From Candidatus Latescibacterota bacterium (GTDB lineage: Bacteria > Latescibacterota > UBA2968 > GCA-2709665): 46,215 bases of DNA. The position numbers and the translations under genes are program-made. Positions 1 through 8,892 of this stretch are shown piece by piece (position 1 is the stretch's first letter; each line of letters opens with the position of its first letter). A model generated the notes under the pieces. It was not told where the DNA came from. It saw nothing but the letters and a program-made list of their open reading frames with translations, and searched no databases. Where the stretch lies: positions 1 through 46,215 of the forward strand of contig JAAXHW010000066.1 of assembly GCA_012270675.1 (NCBI GenBank), read 5' to 3'.

Positions 1-587
1 TTGTCCACCGCGTTGTGCCGCCCCACATCCTCGTAACAGGCCATCAGGTCGCCCGAGCCGGAAAACACCGCCGCGGCGTGCACCCCGCCCGTTTCGGCGA
101 AGGTGGGCTGCACCTCCCCAAGCCGCCTGAAAACCTCAAACAGCAGGTCCACCCCCACCTGCGGCCCGGGGCGCAGGGCCACACAGCGGGCCATCAAATC
201 CTCAATACTCTGCCGTCCGCACACCCCGCAGGCCGACGTGGTCAGCGTTCCCCGTCTTGTCGCAAGCACCCGGTCCACATCCAGCGAGACCCCGGGAGCA
301 GGCAGCACGTCAACCGCATTCCCGTAGCCTTCCGTGCCGGGCCGCCCGCAGTGGAACGCCCGCCCCACATCCTCGATTGACGCCACAATACCCTCTGCAA
401 ACAGGAACCCGACCGCCAGCCGCTCGTCATCCCCCGGCGTTCGCATGGTCACCGCCACGGGTTCCCCTGCAACGCGGATCTCCAGCGGCTCTTCAACAGC
501 AACCGCATCTTCCGCGCCGTGCGCCGGTTTCCCGTCCCGCACCCTGAAAACGACCCGCTGCGCAACTTTCTGAGCTTTGTCGGAAAT
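1..587 (-). CDS. fdhD: Formate dehydrogenase accessory sulfurtransferase FdhD (3' end cut by window edge)
   Basis: FdhD passes sulfur from a cysteine desulfurase to the molybdenum cofactor of formate dehydrogenase and is needed for FDH activity. Family hallmarks are visible in one minus-strand frame: VTMRTPGDDERLAVGFLFAE near the N-terminus, a TSACGVCGRQ segment carrying the CxxC sulfur-transfer cysteines, and YEDVGRHNAVD where the window ends. About 195 codons are present, and the family is usually about 260-280. The start is odd. The frame is closed by TAA upstream and contains no ATG. A strong GGGAGGGG ribosome site sits six bases before an ATT codon (585-587), which would give an N-terminus I/M-SDKAQKVAQ. 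A GTG at 540-542 is the conventional alternative but has no well-placed ribosome site. It lies 42 nt after the FDH alpha stop, so it is probably the last known gene of the operon. Confidence 0.9.
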   Translation of the reverse strand, partial: MSDKAQKVAQRVVFRVRDGKPAHGAEDAVAVEEPLEIRVAGEPVAVTMRTPGDDERLAVGFLFAEGIVASIEDVGRAFHCGRPGTEGYGNAVDVLPAPGVSLDVDRVLATRRGTLTTSACGVCGRQSIEDLMARCVALRPGPQVGVDLLFEVFRRLGEVQPTFAETGGVHAAAVFSGSGDLMACYEDVGRHNAVD

Positions 588-629
588 GACCTGCCCCTCC
601 CTGGAATGCGTGCTTCTTACCGCAATTCT

Positions 630-3389
630 TTATAGAGCAGCCGGAGGAGGGATCTGGTCCACAGGCGCCGCTTCCGGTTTCTCGACCGGCTCCACGCGCA
701 CCGGGCAGACCTTGAGCTCGGCGGTTTCGGTGATCGGGTCGTAACCCGACCCCGTCAGGATGTTTACGGGCACATCGCTGAAGCTGAAACTTGCAAACAC
801 CGTGCCCCGCGGCGACCGCGCCGTGCGCTTGACCTTGATCACGATCGAACCGCGCGCACTCGACAGACGGCACCAGTCCTGAAGCCCCCATGCCGCCACA
901 TCGTCGGGATGCACCTCCAGGGTCTCTTCGGACAGCAGGTAATCGATCCCCGCCGCACGGCCCGTCTGCGTGCGTGTGTGATAAGACGGCAGCCGCCGCC
1001 CTGTTGTGAGCCACACCGGAAATTCCGCGCTGACGGTCTCGGCCGGATTGCGGTACCGGTGGCGGGTGAAAATCCCCCGCCCGTTCCGGAACGCCCCCTG
1101 GTGCAGAATCGGCGTCCCCGGATGGTCTTTGTGCGGCACCGGCCACTGGTATTCCCCCCGATCGATCCGGTCCCAGTCCAGACCGGAGTAGATTGGCGAT
1201 ACGCTGCACAGCTCGTTGAACACCTCTTTGGGAGATTCCCAATCGAAGCCTTTGAACCCCGCATGTTTCGCAATCTGGGCGACAATCCACCAGTCCGGCT
1301 TCGCCTGCCCCATCGGCGGAACGGCTGCGCGCAAACGCTGCACGCGCCGCTCCGTATTCACGCACACCCCGTCGGTCTCGGCCCAGGCCGTTGCGGGGAG
1401 CACAACATCGGCCAGCTGCGCCGTCTCGGTCAGGAAGATGTCAATCACCACCAGGTGGTCCAGGCTCTTCAGCGCGTGCTCACAGTGATGGCGGTTCGGA
1501 TCCGACAGCAGGGTATTTTCCCCGTTGATGAGCATCGCCCGGATCCGGTCTCCGCACATCTCCAGCGCCCTGACCTTCGTAATGCCCTTCTCTGCGTCGA
1601 TATCCCGGCCGTAGAGCGCCGAGAATTTCTTTGCGTTTTCAGCGTCGGCACACGGCTGGAAACCTGGAAAGTCCGTCGGAATCGCGCCGGAATCCCCCGC
1701 GCCCTGGATGTTGTTCTGACCGCGCATCGGGTTGATGCCCGTACCCTCGCGTCCCACATTGCCGGTCATCAGGGCCAGATTGCACAGGCTCTGCACGTTG
1801 TCCACGCCGCAGATGTGCTCGGTAATCCCCAACGTGTAATAGATCGCCCCCCTCTCCGCCTTCCCGTACCAGATCGCGGCCGTCTCGATATCTCTGGCGG
1901 GCACCCCGGTAATCTGCTCCGCCCACTCGGGTGGGTACTCCTTGACGTGCGCCAGGAAGTCTTCGCCCTTCACCGTACGCTCGCCGATGAACTGCGCATC
2001 CACGAGCCCTTCACGCTCAATAACGTGCGCCATCGCCAGAAGCAGGGATACATCCGAGCCCACCCGGAGGGGCAGGTGCAGGTCCGCCATCTCCGCCAGC
2101 GGGATGCGTCTGGGATCGGCGACGATCATCTTCGCCCCCCGGGCCAGCGCCTTCTTCAGGCCGGTCGCCGCCACCGGGTGACACTCGGTCATATTCGTCC
2201 CGATGCAAAAAATAACATCCGGCTTCTCCATGTCGGCCAGCGGGTTCGACGTGGCGCCCCGTCCGATCGTGGCTGCCAGACCGGCAACCGTTGGGGCGTG
2301 TCACGCACGGCTGCAGTTGTCGATCTGGTTGGTGCCGAACCCCGCCCGAATAAACTTCTGCATCGCATAGGCCGCTTCGCTCGGCGCCCGGCCCGAGGCC
2401 ACCCCGTAGACGCTGTGCCTCCCGTGCTTCTCCAACGCCTTCCGGAAGCCCGCAGCCGCCCGGTCCAGCGCCTCGTCCCAACCCGTCTCCCGAAACGCCC
2501 CGTTCTCCCCCCGCACAAGCGGCATCGTCAACCGGTCCGGGTGCTGCACGAAATCAAATGCGAACTGCCCCTTCACGCACAGCGCGCCCAGGTTCGCCGG
2601 GCCGTCCATCGCCGGCTGGATGCCCACGACCTGCTCCCCCTTTGTCATAATATCCACCGAGCAGCCCACCCCGCAGTACGTGCAGATCGACCGGGTCTTC
2701 TGGATCTCGTCCGGCACCCCGGACGCACGCATCGCCTTCTTGTCGCCCAACGCGCCCGTCGGACAGGTCTGCACGCACTGCCCGCAGAAAGTACATGACG
2801 AATCTTTCAGAATACCGTCGAACTCGGTCGTAATCTGCGTGTGGAACCCCCGGTTCATCACGTTGATCGCGTGGTCTCCCTCCTGCTCCGCGCACACCCG
2901 CACGCACCGGTAGCAGGAGATGCACAGATCGTAATCCCGCAGCAGAAAGGGATTGTCGTCCTCTTTGCTCACCCCCGACCGCGCCCCGGCAAAGCGGCCC
3001 GTACCCGCCCCGTACCGGTCCACAAGCGCCGAAAGCTCCTGCGAGGCATAGCCCCGCAGCGGGTCCACGTCGACCTCACGGTTTTCAGACACGACCATCT
3101 CCAGCAGCGTCTTCCGGTGCTTCTCGATCGCCTCCGTTGCCGTGCGCGCAACCATCCCCGGGGTCGCTTTTGTTGTACACGACGCCACCGGAGCGCGTGC
3201 GCCCTCCACCTCCACCACGCACAGCCGACAGCCCCCGAACGGCTCCAGTCTGGGATCGTAACAGAGCGTCGGGATCTCCTTCCCATGCCGTTGGGCCACT
3301 TCGTAGACTGTCTCGCCCTGGGTAAAACCGACCGCTTCGCCGTCCAGCGTCATCGTAGCGACCCGGACATCTGTTTCTGTTGCGCTCAT
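630..3389 (-). CDS. fdhA: Formate dehydrogenase alpha subunit, selenocysteine-containing (in-frame TGA at 2301-2303)
   Basis: Catalytic molybdopterin subunit of a cytoplasmic NAD(P)-type formate dehydrogenase (formate to CO2, possibly reversible). Two open frames, 3389-2301 and 2300-630, are in phase and separated by one TGA at codon 363. The context NCSRA-U-HAPTVAGLA matches the selenocysteine site of E. coli FDH-H (CARV-U-HGPSVAGL), so the product is about 919 residues. In order: NuoG-like [2Fe-2S] domain (C43, C54, C57, C71); two ferredoxin [4Fe-4S] sites (C156/C159/C162/C166 and C199/C202/C205/C209); the FDH [4Fe-4S] site (C236, C239, C243, C271); then the bis-MGD domains with GINPMRGQNNIQGAGD and a typical C-terminal dinucleotide-binding domain. 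The His-Cys3 cluster usual between the [2Fe-2S] and ferredoxin domains is not evident. The start overlaps the BKACE stop by ATGA, so translation is probably coupled. Translation past codon 363 needs SelA/B/C/D, which are not in the window. Confidence 0.95.
2255..2303 (-). promoter_or_regulatory. Bacterial SECIS element directing selenocysteine insertion at UGA
   Basis: Immediately after the UGA, the mRNA can fold an apical hairpin GGUUGCC-GGUCU-GGCAGCC (2271-2289), closed further out by CGCCCC (2293-2298) pairing with GGGGCG (2255-2260). The GGUCU loop and the CGGUUGC lead-in are the same as in the E. coli fdhF SECIS. Where E. coli has a bulged U in the stem, a U-G pair is possible here. Its position just downstream of the codon is that required for SelB recruitment in bacteria. 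Confidence 0.85.
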
Positions 3390-4267
3390 CGCACCCTTCC
3401 TGGTTGTGAGGTATTATCCAGATGAAGCAGCGACCGCGCCTCGGCCACCGTAGCGGGCCTCCGTCCGTGCGCCACGGCGATCTCGGCCGCGAGTTCCACG
3501 AGTTCCGCATTACTCCTGGCCAGGCGGGATTTGTCGTACCGGATATTGTCCTCCAGCCCGGTGCGCATATGCCCGCCCAGCTCTGCCGCCCAGTGGTTCA
3601 ACACCCGCTGGTTGCGCCCGATGCCCGCAGCAATCCACGTCGCGTCCGGCGCCAGCGCGTGGAGTTCGCTTACCATAAACGCCAGCGCCTCCCGCCGCCC
3701 GGGCAATGCATTGCGAATCCCCATCACAAACTGCACGTGCAGAGGCGGCGCCAGCAGCCCTTCCTCCGCCAGCTCCACCGCAATGTAGAGCATGGACAGA
3801 TCGAAGACCTCAATCTCCGGCTTGATGCCGTAATCCAGCATCTGTTGCGCCATATCCCGGATCAGCGCCGGCGGGTTCTGGTAGATGATATTCGGAAAAT
3901 TCACCGACCCGGTCGCCAGCGAAGCCATATCCGGCTTCAGGTGCAGCGCCGATGCCCGCTGCGCCGGATCGCGCCCCCGCCCACCGGTGGAAAACTGGAT
4001 GATCATCCCGGGGCAGTGTTTTTTCACCCCCGCCTGCACCCGGGCGAACTTCCCGGCATCCGAAGAGGACGCCTGGTCCGGGTCGCGCACGTGGATGTGT
4101 ACCAGCGTGGCGCCGGCCTCGAAGGCCTCGTGGGTTGACTCGATCTGCTCCGAAGGCGAAATCGGCACCGCCGGGTTGTGTTCTTTGCGCGGTACCGAAC
4201 CGGTAATCGCACATGCAATGATCACGGGCCGGGTCAGGGTCTCTGTGTCGGTCTCAGGACTGTACAT
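3386..4267 (-). CDS. BKACE-family (DUF849) beta-keto acid cleavage enzyme
   Basis: Members are zinc-dependent TIM-barrel enzymes that cleave a beta-keto acid with acetyl-CoA to give acetoacetate and a new acyl-CoA; the prototype is 3-keto-5-aminohexanoate cleavage enzyme (Kce). The 293-residue product shows the family start RPVIIACAITGS, the metal-binding VHIHVRDP, QFSTGG, a VQFVMGIRNA segment, and AAGIGRNQ followed by GGHMRTGLEDN near the C-terminus. The ATG at 4267 was chosen over an upstream TTG (4276). It overlaps the 3' end of the FDH beta gene by 14 nt, and its stop overlaps the FDH alpha start. It is therefore firmly inside the formate dehydrogenase operon, an unexpected place for this family. 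The substrate cannot be read from the sequence. Confidence 0.88.
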   Translation of the reverse strand: MYSPETDTETLTRPVIIACAITGSVPRKEHNPAVPISPSEQIESTHEAFEAGATLVHIHVRDPDQASSSDAGKFARVQAGVKKHCPGMIIQFSTGGRGRDPAQRASALHLKPDMASLATGSVNFPNIIYQNPPALIRDMAQQMLDYGIKPEIEVFDLSMLYIAVELAEEGLLAPPLHVQFVMGIRNALPGRREALAFMVSELHALAPDATWIAAGIGRNQRVLNHWAAELGGHMRTGLEDNIRYDKSRLARSNAELVELAAEIAVAHGRRPATVAEARSLLHLDNTSQPGRVR

Positions 4268-5921
4268 GCCGCCCAACCTGCTCGGGAAAATACGCCATCA
4301 GACTGTCCGTAACCAGGGGCGCCGCCACACCCAGACCGCAGGCGCTGATCGCCTGCATCGTCTCGCCGATATCGCGCACCTCATCCCGCCAGGCCGCCAC
4401 GTCCTTCGGACCTGCTTCCCCGGCGAGGCGTTCGACAAGCCGGTGTGTGCCGATCCGGCAGGGAAAACACTTGCCGCAGGACTCCTCGGCGAAAAAGGCC
4501 ATCGCGCCGTGCGCCACCCGGACCATATCCCGGCTGTCGTCGAACACCATAATCCCGCCCGCGCCCAGCATGGACCCCTTGCTCTGGATGCTCTGTTCGT
4601 CCAGCGTCACCCCCAGTGCGTCACCGGCGAGAAACCCCCCCGACAGCCCGGCCATCGTCACCGCCTGGACCGACCGCCCCTCCGGCGGACCGCCCGCCCA
4701 GTCGTAAAGCAGGGTCTTCAAAGGCAGCCCCAGCGGTACTTCGTAATTCCCCGGCCTCTGGATATCACCCGACAGGCTGATCACTTTCGTACCCGCCTGC
4801 CCGTTTTGCCCCAGGGCCTGGTACCATTCCGCCCCGTGGCACAGAATGGGCGGCGTGGCCACCAGCGTCTCCACGTTGTTCACCACCGTTGGCAGGTCAT
4901 CATACCCATGCGTCACCGGAAACGGCGGCCGGTTGCGTGGAAAGGGATGCTTGCCCTCCAGGCTGTTCAGCAGCGACCCCTCCTCGCCGCAGACATAGGC
5001 ACCCGCCCCCCGTCGCAGATAGATCCGGAAGCTGAAATCCGCCCCCAGGATCTTCTCGCCCAGCAACCCCGCCGCCGCCGCCTCCGCAATCGCCCGTTCC
5101 AGAGTCCCAAACGTCTCCGGATACTCGTACCGCAGGTAGATAAACCCGCGCGCCGCGCCGGTCGCGTACGCGGCCAGGGCCATCCCCTCGATCACCGCGT
5201 GGGGATCGTAATCCATCACCGCCCGGTCCTTGAAGCAGCCCGGCTCCCCCTCATCCGCATTGCACACAACCGTCTTCGGCCCGCGCGACTCGTCAGCCAC
5301 CGCCTTCCACTTCACCCCGGTCGGGAACCCCGCGCCCCCGCGCCCCGCCAGCTTGCTCCGGGTAATGAGCTCAACCACCCCGGCCGGGCTCATCTCCCGG
5401 ACCGCCTTGATCAGCCCCCTGTACCCGCCCGTCTTCCGATAGCCCTCGATCCCGGCTCTTCCCGGTTCACGAATCCCCGCAAAAACACACTCCTCACACC
5501 TGTCCGGATTCGGTGGGGGCAGAGGCGAGGGTTGGGACGTCAGCGCGTCCGCCCGCGTGCCCACCAGCACCCTGTGCCCCTCAAGAACCGGAATCGGATC
5601 GTCGCAGCGCCCGGCGCAGGGCATCGCCGTCGCCCCATCTCCCAGCGCCTCCAGAAGCTCCGTCCCTCCCCCCAGGCAGCAGATCGGCCCCGTACAGACC
5701 CTGGGGGCGCTCTGTCCGGGCGCCGTCCGGGAGAAATGGTGATAAAAGGTCACCGTTCCGAACAACTCGGCCAGGGGAATCTTCAGGCTCTGAGATATTT
5801 CCCGGATGGCCTCGTCGGAAACAAACCCGTCCCGATCGTGGAAGGCGTGCAGCAGGGGAAGCAAGGGCGCCGGTTCGTCGCGCCAGCGCTCAACAAGCTC
5901 ACCATTTGTCGGAACAGCCAT
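4254..5921 (-). CDS. fdhB: NAD-dependent formate dehydrogenase beta subunit (NuoE-NuoF fusion)
   Basis: Diaphorase subunit that moves electrons between FDH alpha and NAD(H). The 555-residue product has a thioredoxin-like [2Fe-2S] NuoE domain at residues about 10-125 (C76, C81, C102, C106). A NuoF domain follows, with the FMN loop GRGGAGFPTG, an NADH-binding CNADEGEPGCFKDR segment, GAGAYVCGEE, and the [4Fe-4S] motif ESCGKCFPCRIGT with a later ISACGLG cysteine. Start: ATG 5921 follows GGAG at eight bases. A GTG at 5945 adds eight residues but has no ribosome site. It is the first gene of the FDH operon. The 81-bp AT-rich gap before it (5922-6002) probably holds the promoter, but no pair of boxes there is convincing. 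Confidence 0.93.
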   Translation of the reverse strand: MAVPTNGELVERWRDEPAPLLPLLHAFHDRDGFVSDEAIREISQSLKIPLAELFGTVTFYHHFSRTAPGQSAPRVCTGPICCLGGGTELLEALGDGATAMPCAGRCDDPIPVLEGHRVLVGTRADALTSQPSPLPPPNPDRCEECVFAGIREPGRAGIEGYRKTGGYRGLIKAVREMSPAGVVELITRSKLAGRGGAGFPTGVKWKAVADESRGPKTVVCNADEGEPGCFKDRAVMDYDPHAVIEGMALAAYATGAARGFIYLRYEYPETFGTLERAIAEAAAAGLLGEKILGADFSFRIYLRRGAGAYVCGEEGSLLNSLEGKHPFPRNRPPFPVTHGYDDLPTVVNNVETLVATPPILCHGAEWYQALGQNGQAGTKVISLSGDIQRPGNYEVPLGLPLKTLLYDWAGGPPEGRSVQAVTMAGLSGGFLAGDALGVTLDEQSIQSKGSMLGAGGIMVFDDSRDMVRVAHGAMAFFAEESCGKCFPCRIGTHRLVERLAGEAGPKDVAAWRDEVRDIGETMQAISACGLGVAAPLVTDSLMAYFPEQVGRHVQS

Positions 5922-6002
5922 TTTCTGCACTCCAAAACGGGACACAGGGGAATTTACTAAAATAATATACTATAAATCAACGACATGCCACCTCTTTTTT
6001 TG

Positions 6003-7217
6003 TCAACTCCCCACCCCACCCTCGCCCTCCTCCATCCGCACCGGCACCACCACCGTAAACGTCGCTCCCTCCCCCACCTCGCTCTCCACCTCGATCTTCC
6101 CCCCGTGCTTCTCCACGATCCCGTAGCTGATCGACAGTCCCAGACCGGTGCCTTTGCCCACGTCCTTCGTCGTGAAAAACGGGTCGAAAACCTGCTTCAG
6201 ATGCTCCGGATCAATCCCCGCTCCTGAGTCCCGGACCGAGACCCGTACAACACCGACATCCACCGCAGTTGTAATCCAAATATCTCCTTCTCCCTCAATC
6301 GCATCCGCCGCATTTATCAACAAATTCATGAAGACCTGATTGAGCTGCCCCGCGTAGCACTCCACCCGGGGCAGCTCACCGTAGTCCCGGTGCACCTCGA
6401 TGCGACCCTTCAGGTGGTACTCCAGCAGCCCCAGGGTGCTGTCGATCCCCTCGTGGATGTCCACCACCTTGCGCTCGGCCTCGTCCAGGCGGGAGAACGT
6501 CCGCAGCCCCTGCACGATCTTCTTGATCCGGCCCGCCCCGTTGGAACAGCTCTCAACCAGCCGTCCGAGCACCTCAAATGCCCGGCCCGCCCGCTCGGCC
6601 GACTCCGCGGGCAACGACCCCGCGTCGAAGACCGCCTGCAGCTCCCCCACGTAGCGCCGGAAGTGGTCCATATTCGCATAGATGAACCCGATCGGGTTGT
6701 TCAGCTCGTGCGCCACCCCCGCCACAAGCTTGCCCAACCCGGCCATCTTCTCCGAATGCACAAGCTGCACCTCCGCCGCCCGCAGTTCTTCCAGGGCCTG
6801 CCTCAAATCGTTGCGCTCCTGCGCCAGCTCCTTCTGAAGCTGCCCGATCCGCAGTGCGCTGCGGATGCGCGCGTGCAGGTCCTCCGGCTCGAACGGCTTG
6901 GTAATATAATCGTCCGCGCCTGCGTCCAGCCCCTCCACCTGCGCGTCCAGGCCGGACTGCGCCGTAAGCATAATCACCGGTGTGGTCACATACCGTTCCG
7001 ATTCACGAAGGTGCTGCACCACCTCCAACCCGCTCATCCCCGGCATCCGCACGTCTAACAGAATCAGGTCCGGATCGCACGCTTCGGCCTGCTGAAGCGC
7101 CCCTTCGCCGTCCTCCGCCTTCACCAGCTCGTAGTCATCAATCAGCTCCTGTTCCAATAGATCCAGATTGAACGGCTCGTCGTCTACAATAAGAATGGTC
7201 AACCTGTCTCCTGTCAT
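6003..7217 (-). CDS. Hybrid response regulator/histidine kinase (REC-HisKA-HATPase)
   Basis: Cytoplasmic two-component protein of 404 residues. An N-terminal receiver (residues about 8-125) has the acidic pocket VDDEP, phosphoacceptor Asp in LLDVRMPGMSG and the conserved Lys in ITKPFEP. A coiled coil follows (about 130-165), then a HisKA-type segment with GLGKLVAGVAHELNNPIGF, whose His is the expected phosphorylation site, and an HATPase with N, G1 and G2 boxes (NLLINAADAI, DSGAGI, GKGTGLGLS). There are no membrane segments, so its input must come through the receiver, probably from a partner kinase. Start ATG 7217 is preceded by AAGAGGGCG; an upstream start at 7274 would run into the previous gene. 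It follows the single-domain regulator by 46 nt and probably shares its transcript. Confidence 0.9.
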   Translation of the reverse strand: MTGDRLTILIVDDEPFNLDLLEQELIDDYELVKAEDGEGALQQAEACDPDLILLDVRMPGMSGLEVVQHLRESERYVTTPVIMLTAQSGLDAQVEGLDAGADDYITKPFEPEDLHARIRSALRIGQLQKELAQERNDLRQALEELRAAEVQLVHSEKMAGLGKLVAGVAHELNNPIGFIYANMDHFRRYVGELQAVFDAGSLPAESAERAGRAFEVLGRLVESCSNGAGRIKKIVQGLRTFSRLDEAERKVVDIHEGIDSTLGLLEYHLKGRIEVHRDYGELPRVECYAGQLNQVFMNLLINAADAIEGEGDIWITTAVDVGVVRVSVRDSGAGIDPEHLKQVFDPFFTTKDVGKGTGLGLSISYGIVEKHGGKIEVESEVGEGATFTVVVPVRMEEGEGGVGS

Positions 7218-7263
7218 CGTATCGCCCTCTTCTTTCGCCTCCACCGTCCATCGCCCATGCGTT

Positions 7264-7626
7264 TCACTTCCCAATCAACTTTTCGACCTTCTCCAGGAGT
7301 TCATCTTCGTTGATCGGCTTGGCCACATAGTCGTCGCAGCCCACCGCTTTGGACCGTTCCTCGTCCCCGGCCATCGCGTGCGCCGTCACCGCAATAATCG
7401 GCACCTCCTGAAGCCCTTCCGTCCGTCGGATCATCGGCGCCAGTTCCCACCCGTTGATCTCCGGCAGGGAAATATCCATCAGAATCAGGTCCGGCCGCTC
7501 CCCCCGCGCCACCTCCAGCCCCTGCTTCCCATCCTCTGCCTCCACCACCCCGTAGTCCTCCTCCAGAATCTGCGTCAGCAGGTCCCGGTTCCACTCGATG
7601 TCTTCGATAATCAAAATCTTCTTCAT
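7264..7626 (-). CDS. Single-domain response regulator (CheY/DivK-like receiver)
   Basis: A 120-residue stand-alone receiver: IIEDIEWNRDLL provides the acidic pocket, LILMDISLPEINGWE the phosphoacceptor Asp, AVTAHAM the Thr switch, and YVAKPIN the conserved Lys. There is no output domain. It resembles DivK-type phospho-relay receivers and could pass phosphate to or from the neighbouring REC-histidine kinase. The ATG at 7626 is preceded by a CGGGGGTCGG ribosome site; an upstream in-frame start at 7665 would overlap the SelA-like gene's end. Pairing is inferred from adjacency only. Confidence 0.88.
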   Translation of the reverse strand: MKKILIIEDIEWNRDLLTQILEEDYGVVEAEDGKQGLEVARGERPDLILMDISLPEINGWELAPMIRRTEGLQEVPIIAVTAHAMAGDEERSKAVGCDDYVAKPINEDELLEKVEKLIGK

Positions 7627-7661
7627 GGCCGACCCCCGGCGAAAAACGCAACCCCTGTGGA

Positions 7662-8771
7662 TCAAACCACCCCTTCCAGCACCTCCCTCAACCGCCCCGC
7701 CACAACGACCTCTTCATCCGCCTCCATCATATACGGCATCACGGAAAGCCCGCCCTCGTTCGTGGGCATCTCGATCCGCGGATCACCTTCGTAAAGCTGC
7801 TTCCGGGCCTCCTCCGGGCTCATCCGAACCGTATCCGGGTCCCACCGGATGGCCAGCACCGGCGCCACGTTGGACCGTCCGGGCTGCTCCACCTCCGTTC
7901 TGATCGACGGGATGTCCGATATCGCATCCGCAATCACCCTCAGGCGCCGCTCCCACTCCTTCCACTCCGCTTCGTGGTCCCGCACCACCCACTGTTCCAC
8001 TGCGGCCAGGAGGCCCATAATCTCCTCCTTGCCCGCCTTCATCGGCCGGGCCAGCGCGTGGTGTGGCGCCCCGTTCAAAAAGGCTGCCTGCAGCAGGTCC
8101 TTCCGGCCCAGCACCAGCCCCGACGCCTGGGGGCCGCGCAGGCACTTCCCTCCGCTGTAGGCCACCGCATCCGCCCCTTCGGCAATGTACCGGTTGGGCA
8201 CATCCGGACGCTCCGCTGCTGCATCCACAAAGGTCGGAACCCCCCGCTTGTGCCCGATGCGGGCCATCTCCTCCACCGAAATCGTGCCCCGGTCCCCTGC
8301 ATCGCCGAACACCGCAATCATCGCCGTCTGCTCGCCGATCGCCGCCTCCAGCGCTTCCGCAGTCTCCACCTCCACCATCCGCACGCCCACCATTCGAATC
8401 GCATGGTCGTATATGTGCCGGTGAGACGGCTGCACGATCACCTCATTTTTCATCCCCGTCGTATCCGGCAGGCGCCGCATCTTCTCCAGATCCGTGCCCG
8501 CCACGCACGCGGCCGTAACCTGGCACAGCGCCGCAGCGCAACCGTTGGTCACAATCCCCCACTCCACCTGCATCAACTCCGCAATCCGCTCTCCGACCCT
8601 GTCCATCAGTTCATCCAAATGCACGTAAGCCTTCGAGGCTTCGCACATCGCCTGCACCGCCTCCGGCAACATCAATGACCCGCTGATAATCGTAAACGTC
8701 CCCTTGCAATTAATCAACGGCCGCACCCCAATCGATTCATACGTCGGAAAACTCAGCGACGACGCGTCCAT
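7662..8771 (-). CDS. SelA-like PLP-dependent enzyme (DgaE/D-glucosaminate-6-phosphate ammonia-lyase type family)
   Basis: Fold-type I PLP enzyme of 369 residues related to selenocysteine synthase but shorter than true SelA (about 460). The Schiff-base lysine is in AVAYSGGKCLRGPQASG; an Asp in FVDAAAERPD should contact the pyridine nitrogen; LINCKGTFTIISGSLMLPEAV is the typical family N-terminus. Relatives act as lyases or aminotransferase-like enzymes on amino sugars and amino acids. It lies directly after a cog3964-type amidohydrolase, a pairing known from Enterococcus (EF0837/EF0838) and many other genomes, which suggests a two-step catabolic route. Despite the selenoprotein nearby, nothing suggests it charges tRNA-Sec: the N-terminal tRNA-binding region of SelA is missing. 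Confidence 0.82.
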   Translation of the reverse strand: MDASSLSFPTYESIGVRPLINCKGTFTIISGSLMLPEAVQAMCEASKAYVHLDELMDRVGERIAELMQVEWGIVTNGCAAALCQVTAACVAGTDLEKMRRLPDTTGMKNEVIVQPSHRHIYDHAIRMVGVRMVEVETAEALEAAIGEQTAMIAVFGDAGDRGTISVEEMARIGHKRGVPTFVDAAAERPDVPNRYIAEGADAVAYSGGKCLRGPQASGLVLGRKDLLQAAFLNGAPHHALARPMKAGKEEIMGLLAAVEQWVVRDHEAEWKEWERRLRVIADAISDIPSIRTEVEQPGRSNVAPVLAIRWDPDTVRMSPEEARKQLYEGDPRIEMPTNEGGLSVMPYMMEADEEVVVAGRLREVLEGVV

Positions 8772-8892
8772 AAACCCTCCTTCTGAATATGAGCGTTGGT
8801 CTTTCTCCGCGTCCTCCGCGCCTACCCCACCCCGGACGATTGGCTAACGCCTGCCTCCGGCTCACAGCATCGTCTCCCTACCCTGGTGAACA

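Noticed and set aside
2301-2303. Stop codon splitting the formate dehydrogenase alpha gene (pseudogene reading)
   Set aside because: The frames are in phase, the TGA sits exactly at the selenocysteine position of the family, and a SECIS hairpin follows.
909-2798. 629-codon plus-strand frame opposite the FDH alpha gene
   Set aside because: Shadow frame with arginine/proline-rich, domain-free translation.
5976-5990. Sigma54-like sequence TGGCATG-N3-TTGAT before the FDH beta gene
   Set aside because: The spacing is one base short and the -12 GC is GA; both features are critical for sigma54.
7662-8771. True selenocysteine synthase SelA supporting the selenoprotein
   Set aside because: The protein is about 90 residues too short, lacks the SelA N-terminal domain, and is paired with an amidohydrolase as in catabolic SelA-like loci.
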